Part shown: positions 1 to 7,412 of the stretch, piece by piece
How the letters are laid out: the number at the start of each line of letters is the position of its first letter
How positions within the stretch are numbered: the stretch's first letter is position 1
Assembly (NCBI GenBank): GCA_018713755.1
Contig: DVOG01000190.1
Location: forward strand, 1 to 18,408
Reading direction: 5' to 3'
Source: Candidatus Spyradosoma merdigallinarum
Lineage (GTDB): Bacteria; Verrucomicrobiota; Verrucomicrobiia; Opitutales; UBA953
DNA length: 18,408 bases
Program-made: the position numbers and the translations under genes
The notes under the pieces: generated by a model
What the model saw: only the letters and a program-made list of their open reading frames with translations
Told to the model about the DNA's origin: nothing
The model's database searches: none

Positions 1-918
1 AAACAGCACGGAGCCGTTGGGCATCCACTCGTAATTGCGGCTGCGGTCCTCGGCGAAGACGACGTTCCCGCCCGCCGTTTCGCGGACTTCCTGCCGGAGA
101 ACGGTTGAGCCGTCGTCGCGCAACCGCGAAAAAACGCGCAGCAAATATTTCCCGTCGGGCGAAAGCAGGAGCGCCGTCGGGCGTTCCGTCTCGTTCACGT
201 CGGCGATCGTCACCGGACGCTTTTCCTTGCCATCGGAAAAGACGACGGCGGGAACGTCCGGATTCTGCGCCTCGATTTCGATTTTCAGCGACGGCGGAAT
301 CGTGCTGCCCTTCTGCGTCAGCATCTTGACGACGATTTCATGGCGGCGGCGCTCGAAATTGAAATCCGTGATCGTCGTCGAACAGCTGTCCGCCCCCGTT
401 TCGACGGCGAGCTTTTCCGTGATTTTCTTCCCGTCGAGCCAAAATTCGTATTTCTGCGGCGAAGAGAGCTTGATTTTGCTCCGCGTGAACGTCGCCGGCG
501 TCACGCAGGTGCGGAAAATCGTCAGCGTGTCCTCGCCCAGCGGCGCGGCTTCGGAGGCTTTGACGGGCGCGGCGAAGAAGCCGTTCCCGCCGCGGAAAAC
601 GCGCGCGTAGGCCAAGCGCTCCGGCGCGGGGACGCTCAGACGCAGCTTCGCGTCGGCGTCGAACGTCTTGTCCTGAAGGTTTTTCTGATCGCCGAAAATC
701 GGCGTCGGCACAGGAACGGACGCGGAGACTTCGATGATTTCCGGCGAAAACGCGGGGAGCTTCGCCTCCGCTTTCTGTTCCGCCGCGGGAACGGGCGAGG
801 GAACGTCCGCCGCGGAAGCCGCAGGAGCGTTCCCGCCGGGAACCGCCGCTTCCTCTGCGGCGAAAGACGGCGCGCAAGCCGCCAAAACGAAGGAAATTCC
901 GAGAATGCGCAAATTCAT
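1..918 (-). CDS. Exported protein, possible lipoprotein, with propeller-like C-terminal part; 3' end cut by window edge
   Basis: The frame starts at the ATG at 918-916 and stays open for 306 codons to the window edge, so the C-terminus is missing. The N-terminus MNLRILGISFVLAAC is a short signal peptide. LAAC at residues 12-15 could be a lipobox; cleavage by signal peptidase I after PSFA (residue 20) is the alternative. A low-complexity Ala/Pro/Glu linker follows, to about residue 55. Residues 110-200 look like a beta-rich domain containing YEFWLDGKKI. Near residue 235 LLLSPDGKYLLRVFS begins; SPDGK is typical of TolB/WD40-like or S9 prolyl-oligopeptidase beta-propellers. What is seen is export plus an SPDGK repeat. 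A peptidase or propeller role is inferred, since any catalytic domain would lie outside the window. No clear Shine-Dalgarno sequence precedes the start. Confidence 0.6.
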   Translation of the reverse strand, partial: MNLRILGISFVLAACAPSFAAEEAAVPGGNAPAASAADVPSPVPAAEQKAEAKLPAFSPEIIEVSASVPVPTPIFGDQKNLQDKTFDADAKLRLSVPAPERLAYARVFRGGNGFFAAPVKASEAAPLGEDTLTIFRTCVTPATFTRSKIKLSSPQKYEFWLDGKKITEKLAVETGADSCSTTITDFNFERRRHEIVVKMLTQKGSTIPPSLKIEIEAQNPDVPAVVFSDGKEKRPVTIADVNETERPTALLLSPDGKYLLRVFSRLRDDGSTVLRQEVRETAGGNVVFAEDRSRNYEWMPNGSVLF

Positions 919-1042
919 TTTTTCGGAGCGATGCTGGGGGTTGAAAAACAGGTAAAGCAAAAACTGGGTGCGGATGTTATCCGCGCCCACCCGTTCCCGC
1001 GAGAAAAAAGTTTCCGCGGGACATTTCCCGAAACGCGCGCGC

Positions 1043-1074
1043 AAAAAAAAAAGCGTCGGCGAAAACGCCGACGC
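1043..1074 (-). terminator. Rho-independent terminator after the zinc-ribbon gene
   Basis: A perfect 9-bp stem, GCGTCGGCG (1053-1061) with CGCCGACGC (1066-1074), closes on an AAAA loop. On the minus strand it is followed directly by ten T (1052-1043). It lies 33 bases after the stop codon of the 1107-1389 gene and before the start of the leftmost gene, so it separates the two transcripts. Confidence 0.8.
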
Positions 1075-1106
1075 CGCGGAACGCCGGCGCGCGGCGCTTG
1101 AACGGG

Positions 1107-1389
1107 CTACAAAACAACGCGGAAAAGAATCTGCAAAATCCAAGGCAGCGCGACGACAATCACCAGCGCAATCAGCAGCGCGCGAATGTCGCGCAAATCT
1201 TTGTGCAGCACGCGGAGCTGATCCGCTGTGTTGTCGGCCGCCGCCGGCGCTTCCGCGCGGGCGGCGGGGACGGAGACCATCGCGCCGCAGACGGCGCACT
1301 TGAACGACGTGCCGGCGTGCTCAGGGCCGACGGGATAGCTTTCCCCGCAGCGCGGGCAGGTAATGTTTTTTTTGGGTCATTGTTTTCAT
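1107..1389 (-). CDS. Small zinc-ribbon membrane protein, frame interrupted at an A8 tract
   Basis: The minus strand reads TCPRCGESYPVGPEHAG then FKCAVCGAMV: two CxxC knuckles that would bind one Zn. A polar Ala-rich linker follows, then LRDIRALLIALVIVVALPWI, a single C-terminal membrane helix, ending in a TAG at 1109-1107. The zinc-ribbon frame has a TGA just upstream. The ATG codons at 1389 and 1380 (MKTMTQ) are in another frame, and the two are joined only if one A is lost from the A8 run at 1366-1373, giving MTQKNITCPRCGE. The cause may be a sequencing indel, transcriptional slippage or a real mutation. The architecture resembles small regulatory or scaffold membrane proteins with an N-terminal zinc ribbon; no specific function is recognised. 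A strong terminator follows. Confidence 0.6.
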
Positions 1390-1393
1390 AGGA

Positions 1394-1725
1394 TTAGAGA
1401 CTTCCAGCCATTTTTGTCAGGCGCACGAAGACGTCAACGTTTTTCGTTTTGACCTGGCCTACAAATCCGAAAAGACGTAACGAACTATAATACCGAGAAG
1501 CTCTCCTGGACAGAAACGAGCTACGCGCGCTCGCTCTCCGGAGCGGCGAGCGGTCTTTCCCGAATCGAAACGCCGCCGGGAGACGTGCCGGAGATTTTCG
1601 GAGACTGGCGGCTGACCAGCGTTGAGGCAAACAAGACGGAGTCCGAGCGCTATTGGGAAATCAAAAAGACGTGGACGTCTTCCGACGCCGGATCCAAGTG
1701 GGACGCGGACCTTTACGGAGGATAA
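1394..1725 (+). pseudogene. Frameshifted coding remnant, origin unknown
   Basis: On the plus strand one frame is open from 1453 to a TAA at 1723-1725. It reads like genuine protein near its end: FGDWRLTSVEANKTESERYW, then WDADLYGG. There is no start codon in a sensible place. An overlapping frame ending with a TAA at 1478-1480 reads DVNVFRFDLAYKSEK and would continue into the first if the frame shifted in 1453-1480. This looks like the 3' end of a longer gene that has lost its start and gained a frameshift. The Trp/Thr/Tyr-rich tail recalls phage structural proteins, but that is only an impression. The opposite strand from about 1460 down to 1394 also reads plausibly (GQVKTKNVDVFVRLTKM) and stops 4 bases before the zinc-ribbon ATG, so the left boundary is uncertain. 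This entry covers the stretch between the two small genes. Confidence 0.4.
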
Positions 1726-1761
1726 AAAAAAAAAGAAACGAATCGGCGAAAGCGCCGCTTC
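1724..1761 (-). terminator. Probable terminator of the septoil-knot gene
   Basis: Stem CGGCG (1744-1748) pairs with CGCCG (1753-1757), extended after a one-base mismatch by GAA (1740-1742) with TTC (1759-1761). On the minus strand a T-rich stretch with eleven T in a row (1734-1724) follows a few bases later. It begins right after the gene's stop codon. The gap between stem and T-run makes it weaker than the other terminators here. Confidence 0.5.
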
Positions 1762-1763
1762 AA

Positions 1764-2150
1764 TTACCGCACAGGACCAGGATTGGAGTTGACGAAACAG
1801 ATTAACAGGTCCGCCGCTGACACGCTGTTCGAAACATAAACCCGGAAATCCGGCAACCCCTCGACGATTTCCCATCTCCCGGGGCTATCCGCCAACCCGC
1901 CAACAACCTGCACGCGCAAATCCGCCGCGGAGAAATTGTTCGTCACGAAAACCTTGTAATCTGCGGCACCCGGAGTTTTCACAAACTTAATACGCCCGTA
2001 AAGCCCGCGCGCAATTGCTTTGCGCTCTCCGTCAGAGAGCAGGGCGGACGCGTCTTTTTGAGCAGGAAAGGGAACGGCGCCGGAGAGCAACGTAACGGCG
2101 GGAACGCACAAGACAAGAGACAAAAAAGAGAGTAAAATTTTCTTTTTCAT
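1764..2150 (-). CDS. Small exported septoil-knot (DUF6150-like) protein
   Basis: 128 residues. MKKKILLSFLSLVLCVPAVT is a clear Sec signal peptide with a lysine n-region and hydrophobic core, cleaved probably near residue 25. After a spacer, residues 48-128 carry repeated short strands of the form K/R-hydrophobic-x-V-x-(T/S)-N-x-x-S-A-A-D-L: YKVFVTNNFSAADLRV, RWEIV, FRVYVSNSVSAADLLICFV. This repeat resembles the 7(1) septoil knot domain (DUF6150), small all-beta proteins of unknown role whose usual repeat is VYVTDSxSxADL. The family assignment is from memory of the pattern. The gene stands alone between two terminators. No Shine-Dalgarno precedes the ATG; the 5' flank is A-rich. Confidence 0.65.
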   Translation of the reverse strand: MKKKILLSFLSLVLCVPAVTLLSGAVPFPAQKDASALLSDGERKAIARGLYGRIKFVKTPGAADYKVFVTNNFSAADLRVQVVGGLADSPGRWEIVEGLPDFRVYVSNSVSAADLLICFVNSNPGPVR

Positions 2151-2244
2151 AAGATTTTTTTTTACGGGTTAACTTTTTGTTTTCAAGGAGGGAAACGCGC
2201 GTCAACGCTTTTTGTTTCAACATTTTTCGTCGCGCCGCGAAATT

Positions 2245-2260
2245 CGTTCCCGCGGGAACG
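2245..2260. repeat. 16-bp perfect palindrome made of two head-to-head GCGGGAAC motifs
   Basis: CGTTCCCGCGGGAACG is its own reverse complement and consists of two copies of the window's iterated octamer overlapping at the central GC. It lies between genes, about 40 bases from the sucD terminator, whose stem uses the same motif. Confidence 0.8.
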
Positions 2261-2292
2261 GAGGCGCGTCCCCAAACGCCGCGCAACACGAC

Positions 2293-2334
2293 AAAAAAAA
2301 GCGTTCCCGCCGCGAAAGACGGGAACGCTTTTTT
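2293..2334. terminator. Bidirectional terminator after sucD, with a stem built from the iterated motif
   Basis: GCGTTCCCG (2301-2309) pairs perfectly with CGGGAACGC (2320-2328). Eight A (2293-2300) precede it and six T (2329-2334) follow on the plus strand, so it can work in both directions. It lies 23 bases beyond the sucD stop codon. Both stem arms are copies of the iterated GCGGGAAC-type motif. Confidence 0.85.
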
Positions 2335-2356
2335 CAACGGGAATTCCGTTCGAAGC

Positions 2357-3241
2357 TCACTTCGAGGGATTCCAGACTTCGAGCAGCGCTTCGGCGAGGT
2401 GTGAAGGCGTCTGCGCCACGGCGATGCCGGCGGCCTTGAGCGCCGCGACTTTGTCCGCCGCGGACGTTCCCTTGCCTCCGACGACCGCGCCCGCGTGCCC
2501 CATGCGGCGCCCGGCGGGAGCCGTCATGCCGGCGATGAACGCGGCGACCGGTTTTTTCACGTGTTCCTTGATGTAGTTCGCGGCTTCGATTTCGGCGGTC
2601 CCGCCGATTTCGCCGATCATCAGGATCGCGTCCGTGTCCGGGTCTTCATTGAAGAGCTTGATCACGTCGAGGTGCGTGAGACCCTGAATCGGATCGCCGC
2701 CGATGCCGATGCAGGTGGACTGCCCGTAGCCGCGCTGGGTGATCTGATACATGCCTTCGTAGGTCAGCGTTCCCGAGCGGGAGACGATGCCGACGCGGCC
2801 CGGACGCGCGATGTAACCCGGCATGATGCCGATGTTGCACTCGCCCGGCGTCATGATGCCCGGGCAATTCGGTCCGATGAGGCGAACGTCCGGCGCCTGG
2901 CGCAGTTTTTCCTTCACGAGCGCCATGTCGCGCACGGGAATGCCTTCCGTGATGCAGACGATGGTCTTGATGCCCGCGTCGATCGCTTCCATGATGCCCT
3001 CCGCGGCGAAAGGCGGCGGGACGAAAATCACGGACGTGTTCGCGCCTTCCTTTTCGACGGCTTCGCGCACGGTGTTGAAAACAGGAAGAGAATCGTTGAA
3101 CTTCTGCCCGCCCTTGCCCGGCGTCACCGCCGCGACGTATTTCGTGCCGTAGGCGATGTTGTTGAGCGCGTGCTTGGAGCCGGCCTTTCCGGTGATGCCC
3201 TGGCCGACGACCCGCGTGTCTTTGTTGACGAGAATACTCAT
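2357..3241 (-). CDS. sucD: Succinyl-CoA synthetase (ADP/GDP-forming) alpha subunit
   Basis: 294 residues, the normal length for SucD. It binds CoA and carries the phosphohistidine in the interconversion of succinyl-CoA and succinate coupled to NTP synthesis in the cytoplasm. Visible marks are the Rossmann-type CoA-binding start GQGITGKAGSKH (residues 13-24), CITEGIPV (96-103), IGPNCPGIMTPGECNIGIMP (122-141), and the active-site MGHAGAVVGG with the phosphorylated His at 249. The start ATG at 3241 has a good Shine-Dalgarno sequence (AAAGGAAAG about 10 bases upstream). It follows sucC with a 24-base gap, as usual for the two-subunit enzyme, and ends before a strong terminator. It contains no copy of the iterated octamer. 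Confidence 0.97.
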   Translation of the reverse strand: MSILVNKDTRVVGQGITGKAGSKHALNNIAYGTKYVAAVTPGKGGQKFNDSLPVFNTVREAVEKEGANTSVIFVPPPFAAEGIMEAIDAGIKTIVCITEGIPVRDMALVKEKLRQAPDVRLIGPNCPGIMTPGECNIGIMPGYIARPGRVGIVSRSGTLTYEGMYQITQRGYGQSTCIGIGGDPIQGLTHLDVIKLFNEDPDTDAILMIGEIGGTAEIEAANYIKEHVKKPVAAFIAGMTAPAGRRMGHAGAVVGGKGTSAADKVAALKAAGIAVAQTPSHLAEALLEVWNPSK

Positions 3242-3265
3242 GGTCTGAATCTTTCCTTTATGAAA

Positions 3266-4468
3266 TTATTTGTTCGCGGCGACGAACGCGTTGACTTCGG
3301 CGACCGCCTTGCGCGCGCCGTCGATGAGGCTGTCCGCCGGCGTGATTTTCAGACCGCTTTCGGCGAGAACCTTCTTGCCTTCTTCGACCTGATTGCCTTC
3401 GAGGCGGACGACGAGCGGGACCTTGATTTCGACCGTCTTCGCCGCGGCGACGATGCCTTCCGCGATCGTGAGGCAGCTCATGATCCCGCCGAAAATGTTG
3501 ACGAGAATGCCCTTGACGTTCGGGTCCTGCGTGATGATGCGGAACGCCGCCGTCACCTGCTCGACCGTGGCGGAGCCGCCGACGTCGAGGAAGTTCGCGG
3601 GAGAGCCGCCGCAGTATTTGATGATGTCCATCGTGGACATCGCGAGACCGGCGCCGTTGACGAGGCACGCGATCGAGCCGTCGAGCGCGATGTAGTTCAG
3701 GTCGTACTTGCGCGCTTCGACTTCCTTCGGGTCTTCTTCCGTGATGTCGCGGAGCGCTTCGATTTCGGGATGACGGAACAGCGAATTGTCGTCAAAGGAA
3801 ACTTTCGCGTCGAGCGCGACGATTTTGCCGTCGTTCGTGGAAACCATCGGGTTGATTTCGACGAGCGTGCAGTCCTTCGCCGCGTAAAGCTTGTAAAGAT
3901 TCAGCACGAGTTTCTTGAACTGCTTCGCTTCGTCGCCCTCGAAACCGAGCGCGAACGCGAGCTCGCCCGCCTGATAGGCGCGCATGCCGATCGCGGGGTC
4001 AATCCACACCTTCGCGATTTTTTCCGGCGTCTTTTCCGCGACTTCCTCGATGTTCATGCCGCCTTCCGTCGAGGCGATGACGACGGGCTTCGAGCACGAG
4101 CGGTCGAGCAGAATCGCCAAATAATATTCGTGCTTGATCGACGAAGCTTCGTTGAAGTAGATGGTGCGCACGACGCGGCCCGCGGGACCGGTCTGCTTCG
4201 TCACCAGCGTGTTCCCGAGCATCGCCTTCGCGGCGGCGAGCGCGTCTTCCTTCGACTTCGTCACCTGGACGCCGCCCTTGTAGCCGTCCGTGAACGTGCC
4301 TTTGCCACGCCCGCCCGCATGAATCTGCGACTTGACGACGTAGACGCCGCCGGGAATCTGGTCGATCGCCGCGGCGAATTCTTCTTCTTTGTGACAAGCA
4401 ACGCCGGCGGGAACGGGGATGCCGAATTCCGCAAAGAGCTGCTTCGCTTGATATTCGTGGATGTTCAT
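3266..4468 (-). CDS. sucC: Succinyl-CoA synthetase (ADP-forming) beta subunit
   Basis: 400 residues, close to the usual 388-400. It supplies the nucleotide-binding ATP-grasp domain and succinate specificity. MNIHEYQAKQLFAEFGIPVP is the canonical N-terminus. VKSQIHAGGRGKG (about 45-57) is the ATP-grasp loop, LVEINPMV holds metal-binding residues, and LDVGGSATVEQV plus VNIFGGIMSC form the C-terminal domain that contacts SucD. Together with sucD it gives substrate-level phosphorylation; in a fermenter it may also run toward succinyl-CoA for propionate or biosynthesis. No Shine-Dalgarno is visible at the ATG (4468), but the conserved N-terminus fixes the start. Only one copy of the iterated octamer is present (4407-4414). 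Confidence 0.97.
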   Translation of the reverse strand: MNIHEYQAKQLFAEFGIPVPAGVACHKEEEFAAAIDQIPGGVYVVKSQIHAGGRGKGTFTDGYKGGVQVTKSKEDALAAAKAMLGNTLVTKQTGPAGRVVRTIYFNEASSIKHEYYLAILLDRSCSKPVVIASTEGGMNIEEVAEKTPEKIAKVWIDPAIGMRAYQAGELAFALGFEGDEAKQFKKLVLNLYKLYAAKDCTLVEINPMVSTNDGKIVALDAKVSFDDNSLFRHPEIEALRDITEEDPKEVEARKYDLNYIALDGSIACLVNGAGLAMSTMDIIKYCGGSPANFLDVGGSATVEQVTAAFRIITQDPNVKGILVNIFGGIMSCLTIAEGIVAAAKTVEIKVPLVVRLEGNQVEEGKKVLAESGLKITPADSLIDGARKAVAEVNAFVAANK

Positions 4469-4578
4469 AAATAATGTGGGTTCGTTGATTCAGCTGAACG
4501 CGCCCGCGGAAACGCCGTTCCCGCAGAAGCGTGTTCGTTCTTTCATTTTCGGCTTCTCGTTCGATTTTCGCAAGCGAG

Positions 4579-4622
4579 AAAAGGCTTTTCCCGCCGAAAA
4601 TTCAGACGAAGAAAAGCCTTTT
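4579..4622 (-). terminator. Probable terminator between topoisomerase and sucC
   Basis: AAGGCTTTTC (4581-4590) pairs perfectly with GAAAAGCCTT (4611-4620), extended by AA/TT at the base, around a 20-base loop. Read on the minus strand it lies about 50 bases after the topoisomerase stop. The T-run in that direction is short, and the symmetry would also permit plus-strand function. The rest of 4469-4672 contains two octamer copies (near 4518 and 4641) and no evident gene. Confidence 0.55.
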
Positions 4623-4672
4623 TCCCGAAAAACGCCGCGCCGTGTTCCCGCGCCCGCGCGGTTCCGTCCCGC

Positions 4673-7279
4673 TCAGCCGACCTCGAAATCCGCGTCCGCG
4701 TTCTTTTCCGGCTTGCGGATGAGTTTGCGCCTGCCCGGGGCTTTTTTCGCGGCGGACTTCGGCTTCGCCTCGCGCGGCGGGAACTCCCAGCGAAGCTTTC
4801 CGTCGGCCTTGAGCGCGAGAAACGCGTCGAATTTCCGCTTCGTCTTGTTCGACGTGAAGCCGCAGAGCAAATCGGTCTTCCCGTCGCGGAGCAGTTTCTC
4901 GACCTGTTCCCGCGGGATGTCCAGCCCGAGCAGCTTTTTCCGCATCGAAAAAGGCCGAAGCTTCTTCGCCTCCGCGGGAACGTCCGCCGGGTTGACCGCG
5001 TAGCCGTTCGGCGTCTCGTGCACGGCGCAACGCGTGACGGGATCGACGCCCACGACGGGAGCGACGGAGAAATCGACGGGCGCTTCGTCCTCCTCCTCGC
5101 CTTCGCGCGGCGGGAACACGAACGTCGTGCGAAGCAGCCCGCTTTCGTTTTTCTCGAGCTTCAGCTTCGCGGTGAAGTTTTTCCCGAAGCGCGACTTGAA
5201 ATCGGAGAACGGGCCGATTTCGCCTTTTTCCAGCAGAAGCGCGAGCTCCGCCTCGGAAATGCTGTGCCCGCTCGCGTTCTTGTAGACGGCGAGCGCGGGA
5301 AATTCGCGGCCGTTCCCGACCTTCACGTCGTCCTGAGAGCGGAACATGCGGTAATTTTCCAGCATCGGCAAACGGTCCGTCGGGGAAACGACGGAAATTT
5401 CCGTCCACTGGTCGTCGTTCCCGCCGCCGTTCACGCCTTCGACGATCTGCCGCGTCAGCGCGACGATGCCCTTCATGAATTCCGGGCGGGAGAGCTTTCC
5501 TTCGGAGACCTGCCGCAGCTTGTATTCCCAGTCGCCCGTCATCGCGGGACTCGTCAGATAATCGACGCCCGCGACTTTGAGAAACGCGATGAGCTGCTCC
5601 GCCTTCACCGTGGGAACGAGCTCGCGGTTGGCGCGCTCGACGTATTTCGTGCGGATGAGGTGGTCGATGATGCCCGCGCGCGTCGCCGGCGTTCCCAGAC
5701 CGCGCTCCTTCATCGCCGCGGCGAGCTCTTCGTCTTCGACGAATTTTCCCGCGCTTTCCATCGCGGCGAGCAGCGTGGCTTCGGTGTAGCGCGCGGGCGG
5801 CTTCGTCGCCTCCGCCTGCAACTGCAGTTCGCGGACGGCGGCGTTCCCGCCGTCGGCTTCGGAGAGCGCGGGCAGCGCGTCTTCCGGCGCGCCTTCTTCC
5901 TTGCCGTAAACTTCCTTCCAGCCCGGCGAGACGAGCACTTTTCCCTCGGTCTTGAACTTGTGCGCTCCCGCGAGCTCGGTGATGCGCGTCGTCACGTCGA
6001 ATTCCGCCGGCGGGTAGAAAACCGCGATGAAGCGCCGCACGATCATTTCGTAGATTTTCGCCTCGTCCGGCGGCAGCGTTCCCGCGGGCGGCTGGTCGGT
6101 GGGAATGATCGCGAAGTGGTCGCTGACTTCCGCGTTGTTGAAAATGCGGCGGTTCGGACGCACCCAGCCGTTTTCGACGGCGCGCGCGGCAAAAGCGCCG
6201 AAGCGCGTCGCGTCCAGCGCGCGCAGCGTCGCGACGCAAGTCGGAACGTAGTCTTCCGGGAGCGCGCGGGAATCGGTGCGCGGATACGTCGTCGCCTTGT
6301 ACTTTTCGTAAAGCGCCTGCGCGATCTGCAGCGTCTTCGTCGCGGGAAAGCCGAAGCGCTTGTTCGCCTCGCGCTGCAGCGTCGTCAGGTCGTAAAGTCT
6401 GCCGCAGATTTCCGTCGTGCGCTTCTTTTCTTCGGAGACCGTTCCCGCGGCGCAGGCGCGGCATTCGGCGAGCACGCGTTCGGCCTCTTCCCGGCTCCAG
6501 ATGCGGTCGGCGCGGTCGTCCGGGTTTTCCGGCGTTTCGCCCTTCGCCGGCTTTTTGTAATCGGGGCGCTGATACAAACCTTCATACGTTCCCGCGGCGA
6601 GGCCGAATTCCGCCGCGAGCCGGAAGTATTCCTTCGGGACGAAATTGCGGATGTCGAGTTCCCGCTGGACAATGAGCGAAAGCGTCGGCGTCTGGACGCG
6701 CCCGACCGTCGAGACCTGCCCTTTCGCGGGCGAAGTGCGCAGCGTCACGGCGCGCGTGCCGTTCATGCCGATGAGCCAGTCCGACTCCGAGCGGCAGCGC
6801 GCGGCGGAACACAGGTCAGCCGTTTCCGAGCCGTCGCGCAGATGGCGCAGCCCGTCGCGTATCGCCGCGGGCGTCATGCTCGTCAGCCAAAGCCGCTTGA
6901 CGGGAAGATTGCTCCCGGCGAGCTCGTAGATGTAGGCGAAAATCAGCTCGCCTTCCCGCCCGGCGTCGCAGCCGTTGACGACGACGCCCACGTCCTTGCG
7001 CGCCATGAGCTTTTTCAGCTTCAGAAACTGATCTTTGGCGCCCTTTTCCTTCGAGGGCTTGATTTTGAAATCTTCGGGAACGATCGGCAGCGTCTTGCGC
7101 GACCAGCGCTTGAACTTCGCGTCGTAGTCCTCCGGCTCGCACAATTCGACGAGATGCCCGACCGCGGAGGAAATCACGTAGGCGTCGTTTTCAAAAACGT
7201 CCCCTTTCGCGGGAACGCCGGCGACCTTCGCGATGTCCTTGGCGACGGACGGCTTCTCGGCAATGATGAGCGTCTTCAT
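4673..7279 (-). CDS. topB: DNA topoisomerase III (type IA) with extended C-terminal domain
   Basis: 868 residues, longer than E. coli TopB (653). It relaxes and decatenates DNA by single-strand passage. MKTLIIAEKPSVAKDIAKVA opens the Toprim domain, and NGCDAGREGELIF (102-114) has the Toprim acidic residues. STVGRVQTPTLSLIVQRE (190-207) and TTYPRTDSRALPEDY (330-344) follow, with the catalytic tyrosine at 332. GLGTPATRAGIIDHLI is the conserved type IA motif before the last core domain. After about residue 640 come TopB-style repeat modules (IGPFSDFKSRFGKNFTAKL and a second, degenerate GKTDLLCGFTSNKTKRKFDA) and a basic Lys/Arg/Pro tail. There are no zinc-finger cysteines of the TopA type. It stands alone, without a Shine-Dalgarno, and carries 11 copies of the iterated octamer. 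Confidence 0.92.
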   Translation of the reverse strand: MKTLIIAEKPSVAKDIAKVAGVPAKGDVFENDAYVISSAVGHLVELCEPEDYDAKFKRWSRKTLPIVPEDFKIKPSKEKGAKDQFLKLKKLMARKDVGVVVNGCDAGREGELIFAYIYELAGSNLPVKRLWLTSMTPAAIRDGLRHLRDGSETADLCSAARCRSESDWLIGMNGTRAVTLRTSPAKGQVSTVGRVQTPTLSLIVQRELDIRNFVPKEYFRLAAEFGLAAGTYEGLYQRPDYKKPAKGETPENPDDRADRIWSREEAERVLAECRACAAGTVSEEKKRTTEICGRLYDLTTLQREANKRFGFPATKTLQIAQALYEKYKATTYPRTDSRALPEDYVPTCVATLRALDATRFGAFAARAVENGWVRPNRRIFNNAEVSDHFAIIPTDQPPAGTLPPDEAKIYEMIVRRFIAVFYPPAEFDVTTRITELAGAHKFKTEGKVLVSPGWKEVYGKEEGAPEDALPALSEADGGNAAVRELQLQAEATKPPARYTEATLLAAMESAGKFVEDEELAAAMKERGLGTPATRAGIIDHLIRTKYVERANRELVPTVKAEQLIAFLKVAGVDYLTSPAMTGDWEYKLRQVSEGKLSRPEFMKGIVALTRQIVEGVNGGGNDDQWTEISVVSPTDRLPMLENYRMFRSQDDVKVGNGREFPALAVYKNASGHSISEAELALLLEKGEIGPFSDFKSRFGKNFTAKLKLEKNESGLLRTTFVFPPREGEEEDEAPVDFSVAPVVGVDPVTRCAVHETPNGYAVNPADVPAEAKKLRPFSMRKKLLGLDIPREQVEKLLRDGKTDLLCGFTSNKTKRKFDAFLALKADGKLRWEFPPREAKPKSAAKKAPGRRKLIRKPEKNADADFEVG

Positions 7280-7412
7280 GCGTTTTGCGTCTGTGTGATG
7301 ATGTTGGATGCGCTGTGCGCTGTTTTCCTGCGTTTCTATTTTCTGAAAAAAAATTCAGCAAGAATTTTTTTTTCCCCGCGCGGGAACGGCGGCGCGCTCC
7401 CGCGGCGGCGGC

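Noticed and set aside
2495..4474. 659-codon open frame on the plus strand opposite sucCD
   Set aside because: It is Arg/Asp/Val-rich with no motifs, and sucC and sucD on the other strand match their families end to end. GC-rich third positions create such antisense frames.
7342..7357. CTGAA-A6-TTCAG inverted repeat as a LysR-gene terminator
   Set aside because: The stem is only five weak pairs and is not followed by a T-run in the minus direction.
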